8,249 nt of DNA from Chitinophagaceae bacterium (GTDB lineage: Bacteria > Bacteroidota > Bacteroidia > Chitinophagales > Chitinophagaceae), in contig PMUF01000096.1 in the NCBI GenBank assembly GCA_003167015.1, positions 1 to 8,249 of the forward strand, read 5' to 3'. Made by a program: the position numbers and the translations under genes. Below, in pieces: positions 1 to 6,409 of the stretch; position 1 is the first letter of the stretch; every line of letters starts with the position of its first letter. The notes under the pieces are model-generated. The model was not told where the DNA came from and searched no databases. It saw only the letters and a list, made by a program, of their open reading frames with translations.

Positions 1-417
1 CGCGAGACCGGCACCACCATCAACCTGGAGGAAGTCGGCAACTTTGGCGAAGTCAGCATCTTCAGCCCGGCCAAAGAAGGGTTGGACAAGGCTGTTACCT
101 GGATCAAGAGCATCGTTGCCCAGCCGGAAGTCGGCTCGGTCTACGAAGCCAAGGTCAAATCGGTCATGCCTTATGGCGCCTTCGTGGAATTCCTGCCCGG
201 TAAGCAAGGCCTGCTGCATATCAGCGAGGTCTCGCACAAGCGGCTGGAGACCTTGGAAGGTGTGCTCAAGGAAGGCGATTCCGTCAAGGTCAAGCTTATC
301 GGTCTCGACCAGAAGACCGGCAAATTCAAGCTCAGCCGCAAGGTGCTGATGCCTCAGGCGGAAGGTGCGGGTGCACGCAGGCAGGGCGGCGACGACCGTG
401 ATGACCAACGTCAGTAA
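1..417 (+). CDS. pnp: Polyribonucleotide nucleotidyltransferase (PNPase), C-terminal part
   Basis: PNPase degrades RNA 3'-to-5' by phosphorolysis, releasing nucleoside diphosphates, and acts in mRNA turnover as a trimer. Only the last 138 codons are visible; the frame is open to the left edge and ends at TAA 415-417. The fragment starts in the KH domain (RETGTTINLEE, residues 1-11) and runs into an S1 RNA-binding domain at about residues 45-115, recognisable from GAFVEFLPGKQGLLHISEV and the closing KLSRKVL. A charged tail rich in Gly, Arg and Asp (GGDDRDDQRQ) follows, as is usual for PNPase C-termini. The catalytic RNase PH domains lie outside the window. KH followed by S1 with the FLPGK..LLHISE signature is diagnostic. 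The GTG and TTG codons inside the fragment are not plausible starts because homology continues upstream. Confidence 0.96.
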   Translation, partial: RETGTTINLEEVGNFGEVSIFSPAKEGLDKAVTWIKSIVAQPEVGSVYEAKVKSVMPYGAFVEFLPGKQGLLHISEVSHKRLETLEGVLKEGDSVKVKLIGLDQKTGKFKLSRKVLMPQAEGAGARRQGGDDRDDQRQ

Positions 418-440
418 GAAGCATTTTTGATCATGATACA

Positions 441-464
441 GGTCTGCGGTTCACGCCGCAGACC
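441..464 (+). other. Perfect hairpin downstream of pnp (first of three)
   Basis: GGTCTGCGG (441-449) pairs perfectly with CCGCAGACC (456-464) around a six-base loop; a G-T wobble can close the loop to four bases. There is no T-run after it, so it is not a classical intrinsic terminator by itself. It lies 23 bases after the pnp stop and may protect the mRNA 3' end or act together with the two hairpins that follow. The structure is seen in the sequence; the role is inferred. Confidence 0.6.
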
Positions 465-466
465 CC

Positions 467-487
467 CCGGCAAGCGAAGCTTGCCGG
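467..487 (+). other. Perfect hairpin downstream of pnp (second of three)
   Basis: CCGGCAAGC (467-475) pairs with GCTTGCCGG (479-487) over nine base pairs, closing on a GAA triloop. The core GCGAAGC is known as an unusually stable mini-hairpin in DNA. It starts two bases after the preceding hairpin, so both could stack in the pnp 3' untranslated region. No T-run follows directly. The role is inferred: 3'-end stabilisation or assistance to the terminator downstream. Confidence 0.6.
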
Positions 488-496
488 ACATAATGG

Positions 497-539
497 AAAA
501 AGAGGCCGTTTACTTTTCTTGTAAAAGAGGCCTCTTTTT
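497..539 (+). terminator. Rho-independent terminator after pnp, abutting prmA
   Basis: AAAAAGAGGCC (497-507) pairs perfectly with GGCCTCTTTTT (529-539), giving an 11-bp stem that ends in a T-run. The 21-base loop contains a second pairing, TTTAC (509-513) with GTAAA (521-525), so the whole can fold as one long interrupted hairpin. The A-run/stem/T-run symmetry means it could also terminate transcription on the opposite strand. It lies between the pnp stop and the prmA start, and its last T is nine bases before the prmA ATG. Confidence 0.82.
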
Positions 540-548
540 ATATATCAT

Positions 549-1382
549 ATGAACCATCTTCAAGTGACCATTCCCGCCGCCGATACCGCCTTGCAGGAGA
601 TGCTGATCGCCCTGCTGTCGACCATCGGCTATGAGGGCTTCGAACAACAGGATGATGCTTTACAGGCGTTCATCCCCGAGGCTCAATTCGACGCTGAGGC
701 ACTCGACCAACTGTTGCGGCAACCTCCCGGGCTATCTTATTCCACGGAGCGGCTGGAAGAGAGGAACTGGAATGAAGAATGGGAGAAAAATTTTCAACCG
801 GTACAGGTGGAAGGCTTTTGTGCCATCCGGGCGCATTTCCATGCCCCCGTCCCGGGGGTGATACACGAATTGGTCATTACGCCCAAAATGAGCTTTGGCA
901 CCGGCCATCATGCCACTACCTATATGATGCTGCAGGCGATGAAAGACCTGGATTTCCAGGGGCGCCGTGTGCTGGATTTCGGCACCGGCACCGGTGTATT
1001 GGCTATCCTGGCTGAAAGGCTCGGGGCCGGACAGATCCTGGCCATCGACAATGATGATTGGAGCATCGACAATGCATCGGAGAATGTAGCTGCTAATCAT
1101 TGTACCCGTATCACGGTCGGGAAGTCCGACAGTATTCCGGCCGGCGAACCTTTCGATGTTATACTGGCCAATATCAATAAATATGTAATTGTGTCCCAAC
1201 TCGCCGTTATGGAACAACAATTGGCGTCGAAGGGCGTTATACTGTTGAGCGGCCTGCTGACAATCGATATTGAAGATATTGAAAATGAGGCCGTTAAGAA
1301 CAATTTATCCATATCCCTACGGATGACAAAAGGCAGTTGGATCTGCCTGCAAAGCGAAAAAATGAGCAAAATTAGTCCTTGA
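549..1382 (+). CDS. prmA: Ribosomal protein L11 methyltransferase PrmA
   Basis: PrmA transfers methyl groups from S-adenosylmethionine to ribosomal protein L11 in the cytoplasm. The product has 277 residues, normal for the family. An N-terminal substrate-recognition domain (about 1-60) precedes NWNEEWEKNF (73-82) and the strongly conserved FGTGHHATT (116-124). The SAM-binding motif is DFGTGTGVLAI (143-153), the acidic end of the next strand is AIDND (165-169), and ANINKYVI (207-214) and LSGLL (233-237) occupy the usual later motif positions. The first ATG gives MNHLQVTIP, matching the typical PrmA beginning, so this start is chosen although no Shine-Dalgarno is visible and the pnp terminator lies just upstream. 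It reads in the same direction as plsY, with a 64-bp gap. The C-terminal tail after KGSWICLQ is short and likely variable. Confidence 0.94.
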   Translation: MNHLQVTIPAADTALQEMLIALLSTIGYEGFEQQDDALQAFIPEAQFDAEALDQLLRQPPGLSYSTERLEERNWNEEWEKNFQPVQVEGFCAIRAHFHAPVPGVIHELVITPKMSFGTGHHATTYMMLQAMKDLDFQGRRVLDFGTGTGVLAILAERLGAGQILAIDNDDWSIDNASENVAANHCTRITVGKSDSIPAGEPFDVILANINKYVIVSQLAVMEQQLASKGVILLSGLLTIDIEDIENEAVKNNLSISLRMTKGSWICLQSEKMSKISP

Positions 1383-1411
1383 GTCTCTCAGGATTTGAGT
1401 GAATTTTTCGT

Positions 1412-1419
1412 TATATTTG
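1412..1419 (+). promoter_or_regulatory. Candidate Bacteroidota -7 promoter element for plsY
   Basis: TATATTTG fits the Bacteroidota -7 consensus TAnnTTTG exactly and lies 27 bases before the plsY ATG. The upstream TTTG (1394-1397) is only 14 bases away, shorter than the usual 19-21, so the -33 half is weak. The match supports a separate start for plsY, but an eight-base motif of this kind can occur by chance in AT-rich DNA. Confidence 0.4.
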
Positions 1420-1446
1420 TTATCCAACTTTAACTCAACGTGTTCG

Positions 1447-2109
1447 ATGAAGGAAGTTTTACTTATATTCCTCGCATACCTTATAGGCTCTATTCCCACC
1501 TCTATTTGGGTCAGCAGATCGTTTTTCGGGATCGATATCCGCGAATATGGCAGCGGTAATGCCGGCGCTACCAATACCTTCAGGGTCCTGGGTTCCCGCT
1601 GGGGGACTTTTGTCATGTGTGCGGACGTACTGAAGGGCGTCGTTGCCACGAGCCTGTACATCCTGGTTCCTTACTATCTTCATGATGAGACCGAACGTAC
1701 TAATTTTATGGTCGGGCTGGGCCTGGCCGCCGTTGCAGGCCATATTTTCCCCATCTGGGCTGAGTTCAGGGGGGGTAAAGGCGTGGCGACGCTTTTTGGG
1801 ATGATCATTGCCATCCAGCCGCTGGCGGCGATTTGCTGTGTGGCGGTATTTCTGCTGGTGCTGTACCTGACCCGGTTCGTTTCGCTGAGCTCTATCCTCG
1901 CCAGCCTCGCTTTTGCCGTCTTCATTCTCTATATTTTCGATGCCCATGAGACCCTTTACCGGGGATTTGCCATCGCCGTAGCCCTGCTGGTGGTGTTGAC
2001 ACACCAAAAGAACATTTCCAGGTTGATCAGGGGGAATGAGAACAAAGTGCCCATCCTCCGCTATCGTGACCGCCGCCGCCAACGCAGGCAAACCACTACC
2101 GACAAATAG
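1447..2109 (+). CDS. plsY: Acyl-phosphate:glycerol-3-phosphate acyltransferase PlsY
   Basis: PlsY is an inner-membrane enzyme that moves a fatty acyl group from acyl-phosphate (made by PlsX) to position 1 of glycerol-3-phosphate, giving lysophosphatidic acid and starting phospholipid synthesis. From ATG 1447 it has 220 residues, within the family range. All three conserved motifs are visible: GSGNAGATNTFRVLG (35-49), FRGGKGVATLFG (107-118) and HQKNISRLIRGNENK (186-200). Hydrophobic helices lie at about 3-22, 55-77, 86-105, 115-140, 145-165 and 170-185. A strongly basic tail (RYRDRRRQRRQ) follows. A GTG at 1399 would add 16 polar residues ahead of the first helix and would overlap the promoter-like TATATTTG, so the ATG is preferred. 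No plsX is in the window. Confidence 0.95.
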   Translation: MKEVLLIFLAYLIGSIPTSIWVSRSFFGIDIREYGSGNAGATNTFRVLGSRWGTFVMCADVLKGVVATSLYILVPYYLHDETERTNFMVGLGLAAVAGHIFPIWAEFRGGKGVATLFGMIIAIQPLAAICCVAVFLLVLYLTRFVSLSSILASLAFAVFILYIFDAHETLYRGFAIAVALLVVLTHQKNISRLIRGNENKVPILRYRDRRRQRRQTTTDK

Positions 2110-2113
2110 GAAG

Positions 2114-2147
2114 TTGCAGAAAGTATAAAGATTTTTGCTTATTTTTG
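2114..2147 (+). promoter_or_regulatory. Candidate promoter for the YdeI-family gene
   Basis: TATTTTTG (2140-2147) matches the Bacteroidota -7 consensus TAnnTTTG, and TTG (2114-2116) lies 23 bases upstream as a possible -33 half, slightly further than the usual 19-21. Transcription would begin near 2153, leaving about 50 bases of leader before the ATG at 2207. The 97-bp gap after plsY supports independent transcription. This is inferred from motif and position only. Confidence 0.4.
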
Positions 2148-2206
2148 CCGTCCCACATGGGGAATGCACTCTACATACACATCACTGAAAATTAAACGAT
2201 CCAGAA

Positions 2207-2869
2207 ATGTCTCAAACTTTGCTGGAAAAGCTGCAGTTGAAGGACGAAAAGAACCTGCTGATCCAGGGTCTGCCTTCCGCCATTGAAAAGCAATTTGTAA
2301 AGCTTGCTTTTGCCAAAAATCTGACCCCCCTTTTAAAAAGCAGAAAGATCGATTTTGCGCTCGTTTTCGCGGTGAATGAGCAGCAACTGGGGAATATTGT
2401 CCGGGAAGTACTGCCTGCTCTTCAGCCGGATGGCAAATTCTGGGTCGCCTATCCCAAGATCGGCTCGAAGATCGCCACCACCCTCAACAGGGATTGCAGC
2501 TGGGTCTGCATTACCGGGTGCGGTTATGAGTCGGTGCACCAGGTTGCGCTGGACCATGTATGGACAGCCATCCGGTTTAAGAAGGTCAATACCGTTGCTG
2601 CGTTGGCCAGGGCTGCACAACGGGATGAAGTGCTGGAAGCAGCCGGGATCGACCCTATCAGCAAAGCAGTGCATCCTCCCGACGATTTTGCCAAAGAATT
2701 ACGTCGCAGCAAAGTCGCGTCCCACTTTTTTGAAGAGCTGTCCTTTACCGATCAAAAAGAATATGTAGTCTGGATCTCCAGCGCTAAAAAGGAAGAAACG
2801 CGCCACCGCCGCCTGGGTCAGGCCATTGACAAACTGATCGCCGGCAAGAAGAATCCTGCAGCCAAATAG
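2207..2869 (+). CDS. YdeI/OmpD-associated (OmdA) family protein with DUF3052-like N-terminal domain
   Basis: The 220-residue soluble protein has two parts. The C-terminal part (about 150-213) fits the OmdA/YdeI family: HPPDDFAKELRRSKVASHFF, then FEELSFTDQKEYVVWISSAK and KKEETRHRRLGQAIDKL, with the conserved Trp189 and the ETRHRR basic patch. Members of that family have been linked to bacteriocin protection and outer-membrane protein association, but the biochemical role is unclear. The N-terminal part (about 1-128) has the pattern of DUF3052-type domains: LLEKLQLKDEKNLLIQGLP at the start, a central DGKFWVAYPKIGSK (75-88), and DHVWTAIRFKK near its end. There is no signal peptide or membrane segment. 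ATG 2207 is the only sensible start. The domain assignments come from recall of family patterns; the OmdA part is the firmer one. No neighbour hints at function. Confidence 0.82.
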   Translation: MSQTLLEKLQLKDEKNLLIQGLPSAIEKQFVKLAFAKNLTPLLKSRKIDFALVFAVNEQQLGNIVREVLPALQPDGKFWVAYPKIGSKIATTLNRDCSWVCITGCGYESVHQVALDHVWTAIRFKKVNTVAALARAAQRDEVLEAAGIDPISKAVHPPDDFAKELRRSKVASHFFEELSFTDQKEYVVWISSAKKEETRHRRLGQAIDKLIAGKKNPAAK

Positions 2870-2924
2870 CGTTGTACTCACCCGACGAAGATTCATACTG
2901 ATGTATACTTTTAAGTGAACCCTT

Positions 2925-3488
2925 ATGGCAGTTTGTAGCAGGCAAGGTCTGATAACTGAGCTATTAGACCGTACCGAGCTGATCAAAGCAGGCACAAATA
3001 CCTTTCTTCGTTTGACGGAAGAGCAGCTGACCTGCCCACCTGCTCCCGGGCAATGGAGTATCGTTCAGATATTTGCTCACCTCCATCTGGCCAACAACAT
3101 CTATATCCGCAACATCCTCCCCCGTATTACCCTGGCCCCGGACACCCCCTCCGATCAGCACCGTTCCGGCTGGCTGGGAGACTGGGCCTATGAAAAAATA
3201 GTGCCCCGGCCCGATGGCAGTGTCCTGAAGATGAAAACCGTGAAATCTGTCAGCCCGGGAAAGCAACTGGAGGAAGGCAAAGTGGTGATTGAAGGGTTCC
3301 AGCGTCAATGCGATGCGCTGGATGACATCCTTCGTCATGCGTATACCAAAGATCTTCGACGGATCAGGATCCCGTTTCATTTCGTTCCCTTCTTTCATTT
3401 TAGCCTGGGGGATACTTTGCGTTTCGTCATTGCCCATAACGAAAGACATCTGTTGCAGGCGCAACGGGCCGCATTGACCGTCAGTTGA
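2925..3488 (+). CDS. DinB-superfamily protein (DinB_2-like four-helix metal-binding fold)
   Basis: A 187-residue cytoplasmic protein. DinB-superfamily proteins are four-helix bundles that hold a divalent metal through three histidines; some are thiol transferases and many have no known substrate. The pattern is clear: PGQWSIVQIFAHLHLANNIY (41-60) supplies the conserved Trp-Ser and the first histidine (H52 or H54), and FVIAHNERHLLQAQ (167-180) supplies the H171-xxx-H175 pair at the start of the last helix. No transmembrane segment or signal peptide is seen. The start ATG at 2925 gives a natural first helix (LITELLDRTELIKAG). It lies 55 bp after the YdeI-family gene in the same direction and could be cotranscribed with it. 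It converges with dnaG across 37 bp. The substrate cannot be predicted. Confidence 0.85.
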   Translation: MAVCSRQGLITELLDRTELIKAGTNTFLRLTEEQLTCPPAPGQWSIVQIFAHLHLANNIYIRNILPRITLAPDTPSDQHRSGWLGDWAYEKIVPRPDGSVLKMKTVKSVSPGKQLEEGKVVIEGFQRQCDALDDILRHAYTKDLRRIRIPFHFVPFFHFSLGDTLRFVIAHNERHLLQAQRAALTVS

Positions 3489-3497
3489 GGGCTTCTA

Positions 3498-3522
3498 CCG
3501 GGGGGCCGCTGTCACCCGCCGG
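3498..3522. terminator. Possible bidirectional GC-rich hairpin between convergent genes
   Basis: CCGG (3498-3501) pairs with CCGG (3519-3522), followed after one G-G mismatch by GGG (3503-3505) with CCC (3515-3517), around a nine-base loop. It fills most of the 37-bp gap between the ends of the DinB-like gene and dnaG. No T-run follows on either strand, so it is not a standard intrinsic terminator. Its position between convergent genes is the main argument for a role. Confidence 0.3.
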
Positions 3523-3525
3523 GGG

Positions 3526-5526
3526 TCATTTCACGATCACTGTTCCAACATTTCTCAGGAGTTCTCTTTCCAGTTCTTTCAGGTGCCTGTGCGTCTGCAA
3601 CAGCACCATCAATTCTTCTCCTTCATGCGGTTTGGCCAGATCCTGTTGATTTTCTTCCATCAGGCGTTTGATCTTGCGCAATTTCAGCCAGGACATAGTG
3701 GACAGGACGTCCTCGCGGTAAAGCTCTTCGGGCGTGGCGATCTTGCCTTCGAAGTGGTCTTTCCAGTTAGGGCTGATCTCCAGGTGAAGGTCCATGATCG
3801 ACACCGCCAGTGTGCTTAATTCCTGGTCTTCGTGATAGAGGAAGCTCTTCGTGGTCGGCTCCAGGCCTTTTTCATACCAGCTTCTGTAGAGGTCCAGTAT
3901 TTTTAGCAGCCGCTTGTTATCGATCAGCTCATAAAGTTCGACGCATTCGGCCAGTATATAATCAGCCACTGAGGTCTGCTCATCCCAGGCTTTCAATCCA
4001 AAATCCAGCAGGCTCCTGATCATTCCTCTTTCATTTTGTTCGTGCCGGAACAGCAGGCTGATCGATTCGTCATCAGGTGGCATTCCTGTGTCCATGGCCT
4101 GGGCTTGTCCGCCATTGATGGCTCCCCCGGTTCCATCGGATAACCCCATGCCGCTCTCACCTGTCGCGGCCCGGGCATCATTCTGTGCGGCTGTACGGCT
4201 CTCCTGTTTTTCAATCCTTCCCCGGATGAACTTATTGACCAGCGAATGAAGACCTGATTCTTCGATGCGCAGGATCTCTGCACATTGGCGGATATAGTCC
4301 TGCTGCCGGGTAAAATCCTCGGCCTTATTGATCTTGGAGATCGTCTCCGCCATCTGGTTCACCAACTCCGCTTTTTTGTTCGAATCCCCCGCAGCATCCT
4401 TCAGCGCCACTTCCAACTGGAAAAGGATGAAGTCCTTTTTGTTAGCCGCCACAAAATCCCGGAAGGCCGCGGCTCCGATCTTGCGGACATAGCTGTCGGG
4501 GTCTTCCTTATCCGGGATCAGCACCAGCTTGACGTCCAGGCTCTCTTCCAGGGCCATGTCCAGGCCCCTTAAAGCTGCTTTGATGCCGGCGCCGTCCCCG
4601 TCATAGATGATGGTCAGATGCTTCGTATATTTTTTGATCAGCCGCAGTTGATCCACCGTTAGGGAAGTTCCGCCGCTGGCCACTACATTTTCGATACCTG
4701 CCTGGTGCAGGGAGATCACGTCCGTATACCCTTCGACCAGCAGGCATTCATTTTGCCTGTCGATCGCCTGTCTCGCCAGATATGATCCGTACAGGATCTT
4801 GCTTTTGACATAGATCTCGTTCTCGGGCGTGTTGATGTACTTCGGCGCCCGGTCATTGCTTTTGATGATCCTGGCTCCGAACCCGATGACCTTGCCCGTT
4901 TGGTTGTGGATCGGAAAAGTGATTCGCCCCCGGTAATTATCCATCGGTTTCTCGTCCCGCACTACTACCAGGCCGCTTTTCTGAAGGTATTCCAGGTTGT
5001 ATTGCGCCGCCAGTGCTGCCCGGGCAAAAACATCCCGCTGGTCGGGACTATAGCCCAGCTGGAATTTGCGCATGATCTCTTCGTTGAACCCTCGCTCTTT
5101 CAGGTAGCTGAGGCCGATATCCTGCCCTCCTTCGGATCCGAACATCATATCGGAAAAGAATTTCTGCGCAAACCCATTGATAATATACAGGCTCTCCGCG
5201 ACCTGCTGCTGCTGTCTTACTTCCGGGCTGACCTCCTTTTCTTCTATCTCGACATTGTATCGGGCCGCCAGCCACCGCAGTGCCTCTGCATAGGAATACT
5301 TCTCATGCTCCATGAGAAAGCTGATCGTATTGCCGCTTCGTCCGCAGCCAAAGCATTTGTAGATTTCCTTGACCGGTGAAACGGTGAACGAAGGGCTTTT
5401 TTCATTGTGAAAAGGGCAGAGCCCAAGGTAATTCACGCCTCTTTTTTTCAACTTGACAAAGCTTCCTACGATCTCGATAATATCGATCCGGCTCAGTATC
5501 TGCTGTATGGTCTGTTGTGCGATCAT
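3526..5526 (-). CDS. dnaG: DNA primase DnaG
   Basis: DnaG makes the short RNA primers for Okazaki fragments and works with the replicative helicase DnaB. The 666-residue product is a full-length Bacteroidota-type primase. The CHC2 zinc finger has C37-x2-H40 and C58-x2-C61, in LCPFHNEKSPSF and YKCFGCGRSG. The catalytic core runs from about 110 to 370 and includes a TOPRIM domain with E265 in LLVEGYTDV and D309/D311 in IIYDGDGAG, then KEDPDSYV (340-347). A low-complexity linker rich in Gly, Ala, Asp and Ser (about 440-485) leads to a helical C-terminal region (about 488-660), expected to contact DnaB and poorly conserved between phyla. ATG 5526 gives the family-typical start MIAQQTIQQILSRIDIIEIV. 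It is not in the rpsU-dnaG-rpoD order known from enterobacteria; here it faces a DinB-like gene and diverges from a membrane protein gene. Confidence 0.97.
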   Translation of the reverse strand: MIAQQTIQQILSRIDIIEIVGSFVKLKKRGVNYLGLCPFHNEKSPSFTVSPVKEIYKCFGCGRSGNTISFLMEHEKYSYAEALRWLAARYNVEIEEKEVSPEVRQQQQVAESLYIINGFAQKFFSDMMFGSEGGQDIGLSYLKERGFNEEIMRKFQLGYSPDQRDVFARAALAAQYNLEYLQKSGLVVVRDEKPMDNYRGRITFPIHNQTGKVIGFGARIIKSNDRAPKYINTPENEIYVKSKILYGSYLARQAIDRQNECLLVEGYTDVISLHQAGIENVVASGGTSLTVDQLRLIKKYTKHLTIIYDGDGAGIKAALRGLDMALEESLDVKLVLIPDKEDPDSYVRKIGAAAFRDFVAANKKDFILFQLEVALKDAAGDSNKKAELVNQMAETISKINKAEDFTRQQDYIRQCAEILRIEESGLHSLVNKFIRGRIEKQESRTAAQNDARAATGESGMGLSDGTGGAINGGQAQAMDTGMPPDDESISLLFRHEQNERGMIRSLLDFGLKAWDEQTSVADYILAECVELYELIDNKRLLKILDLYRSWYEKGLEPTTKSFLYHEDQELSTLAVSIMDLHLEISPNWKDHFEGKIATPEELYREDVLSTMSWLKLRKIKRLMEENQQDLAKPHEGEELMVLLQTHRHLKELERELLRNVGTVIVK

Positions 5527-5533
5527 TCGGGCT

Positions 5534-5540
5534 CAATTTA
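5534..5540 (-). promoter_or_regulatory. Weak -7-like element immediately before dnaG
   Basis: On the minus strand TAAATTG lies seven bases before the dnaG ATG. It resembles the Bacteroidota -7 box TAnnTTTG with one T missing. If used, it would give a nearly leaderless dnaG mRNA. No convincing -33 partner is seen, so the call is weak. Other AT-rich candidates exist further upstream in the 199-bp divergent gap (5527-5725). Confidence 0.2.
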
Positions 5541-5694
5541 CGCCAATCCGGTTGAATCACCGGGGACGGTATCTCTTCACAGCCAGGCAACGAGCTTTTT
5601 ATCGATTGACTATTAATAAGTTGAGCAGGCCTAAGGCAGCACCGTATTTTTTCTGTAAAAAACAGAGTAGTTTTAACAATAATAAAGTGTCGTT

Positions 5695-5728
5695 TTTGGC
5701 GCTTTATAGACTAAATAAGTATCCTTTG
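5695..5728 (+). promoter_or_regulatory. Promoter-like motif pair before the seven-helix membrane protein
   Basis: TTTG (5695-5698), a 21-base spacer, then TATCCTTTG (5720-5728) resembles the Bacteroidota -33/-7 arrangement, but with three rather than two bases between TA and TTTG. It overlaps the proposed TTG start codon at 5726, so the two calls conflict. If this promoter is real, translation must begin further downstream, for example at GTG 5765. Confidence 0.2.
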
Positions 5729-6409
5729 AAAACCGGTTCGCTTTGCTATGCCGTCATCTCCAACGTGGCCATCGTGCTGTGCTTCATTCCTTTTCTATTA
5801 CTGGGCTGGAAAAAAATGCGACAGGTGAATACCTATTGCGTATTGGGCATCTATTGGTTCCTGAATGGGCTGGTCAATCTCCTTGCTCTCGATTTCGCCC
5901 ATTTCAGCGACAGCCACCTTTTTACCAGGGAACTGAATATGTATTACAGCCTGGCTGAAGCTCCGCTGGTGCTGCTGGCCTTTGCCTGCGCCCAATCAGG
6001 CCGCGGACGCAGACAACTGCTGCTGGTTCTGCTGCTGCTTGTTGCAGGGGAATCGGTCCTCAGCACACTGCACAGGCATAATTTTCCTGCTACAACCGTG
6101 ATGCTGGCATCGGGCTTGTTGCTGATCATCACCTACAGCCTGACAGGTCTCGTCCAGTACATAAAAAAAATGGAGCATACCCGGTTCGAAAACTCTATGG
6201 TATTTGTTTACGGCTCGCTGCTCTTCGCCTACGGGAGTTTCCTGATCATCTACATTTTTGCCCATGCCCGCGGGAATGGCGGTTCTACGGAGAATGATAC
6301 GGACAGTTTCCTGTTATATTATATCAGCCTCTTGCTATCCTCAGCCGTCACTTCCGCAGGGCTTTGGAGCTATGGGGTAAGGGCAGCCTATTCCTCATCT
6401 TCCTCGTAA
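5726..6409 (+). CDS. Predicted seven-helix integral membrane protein, function unknown
   Basis: I do not recognise a named family. From TTG 5726 the product has 227 residues and about seven hydrophobic helices at roughly 6-27, 35-55, 72-90, 97-114, 121-144, 157-180 and 194-215, with basic stretches GWKKMRQ, SGRGRRQ and QYIKKMEHTR between some of them. The polar loop before the last helix is acidic (TENDTDS). Similar-sized multi-helix proteins without assigned function are common in Bacteroidota. The reading frame stays open far upstream, but that part lies antisense to dnaG and is polar, so it is not coding. No in-frame ATG precedes the first helix; ATG 5816 would remove it. TTG 5726 places the start just before helix one; GTG 5687, TTG 5696 and GTG 5765 are alternatives. 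The last residues (AYSSSSS) come from DNA shared with the convergent gene at 6388-6657. Confidence 0.7.
   Translation: MKTGSLCYAVISNVAIVLCFIPFLLLGWKKMRQVNTYCVLGIYWFLNGLVNLLALDFAHFSDSHLFTRELNMYYSLAEAPLVLLAFACAQSGRGRRQLLLVLLLLVAGESVLSTLHRHNFPATTVMLASGLLLIITYSLTGLVQYIKKMEHTRFENSMVFVYGSLLFAYGSFLIIYIFAHARGNGGSTENDTDSFLLYYISLLLSSAVTSAGLWSYGVRAAYSSSSS

Noticed and set aside
732..1220. Minus-strand open frame of 162 codons opposite prmA
   Set aside because: PrmA motifs cover the plus strand throughout; the antisense translation is unlike any protein I recognise.
1459..2169. Long minus-strand open frame opposite plsY (236 codons)
   Set aside because: It lies antisense to a clear PlsY, its translation shows no domain, and it is explained by the codon bias of the true gene.
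2964..3464. Minus-strand open frame of 166 codons opposite the DinB-like gene
   Set aside because: The plus-strand product has the conserved Trp and His pattern of the family, and the antisense one has no recognisable features.
4900..5379. Plus-strand open frame of 159 codons inside dnaG
   Set aside because: It covers the zinc finger and core region of a full-length primase on the other strand; it is a shadow frame.
5652..5666. TCTGT/ACAGA inverted repeat in the dnaG-membrane protein gap
   Set aside because: Five pairs within runs of T and A; too short and AT-rich to support a terminator or operator.
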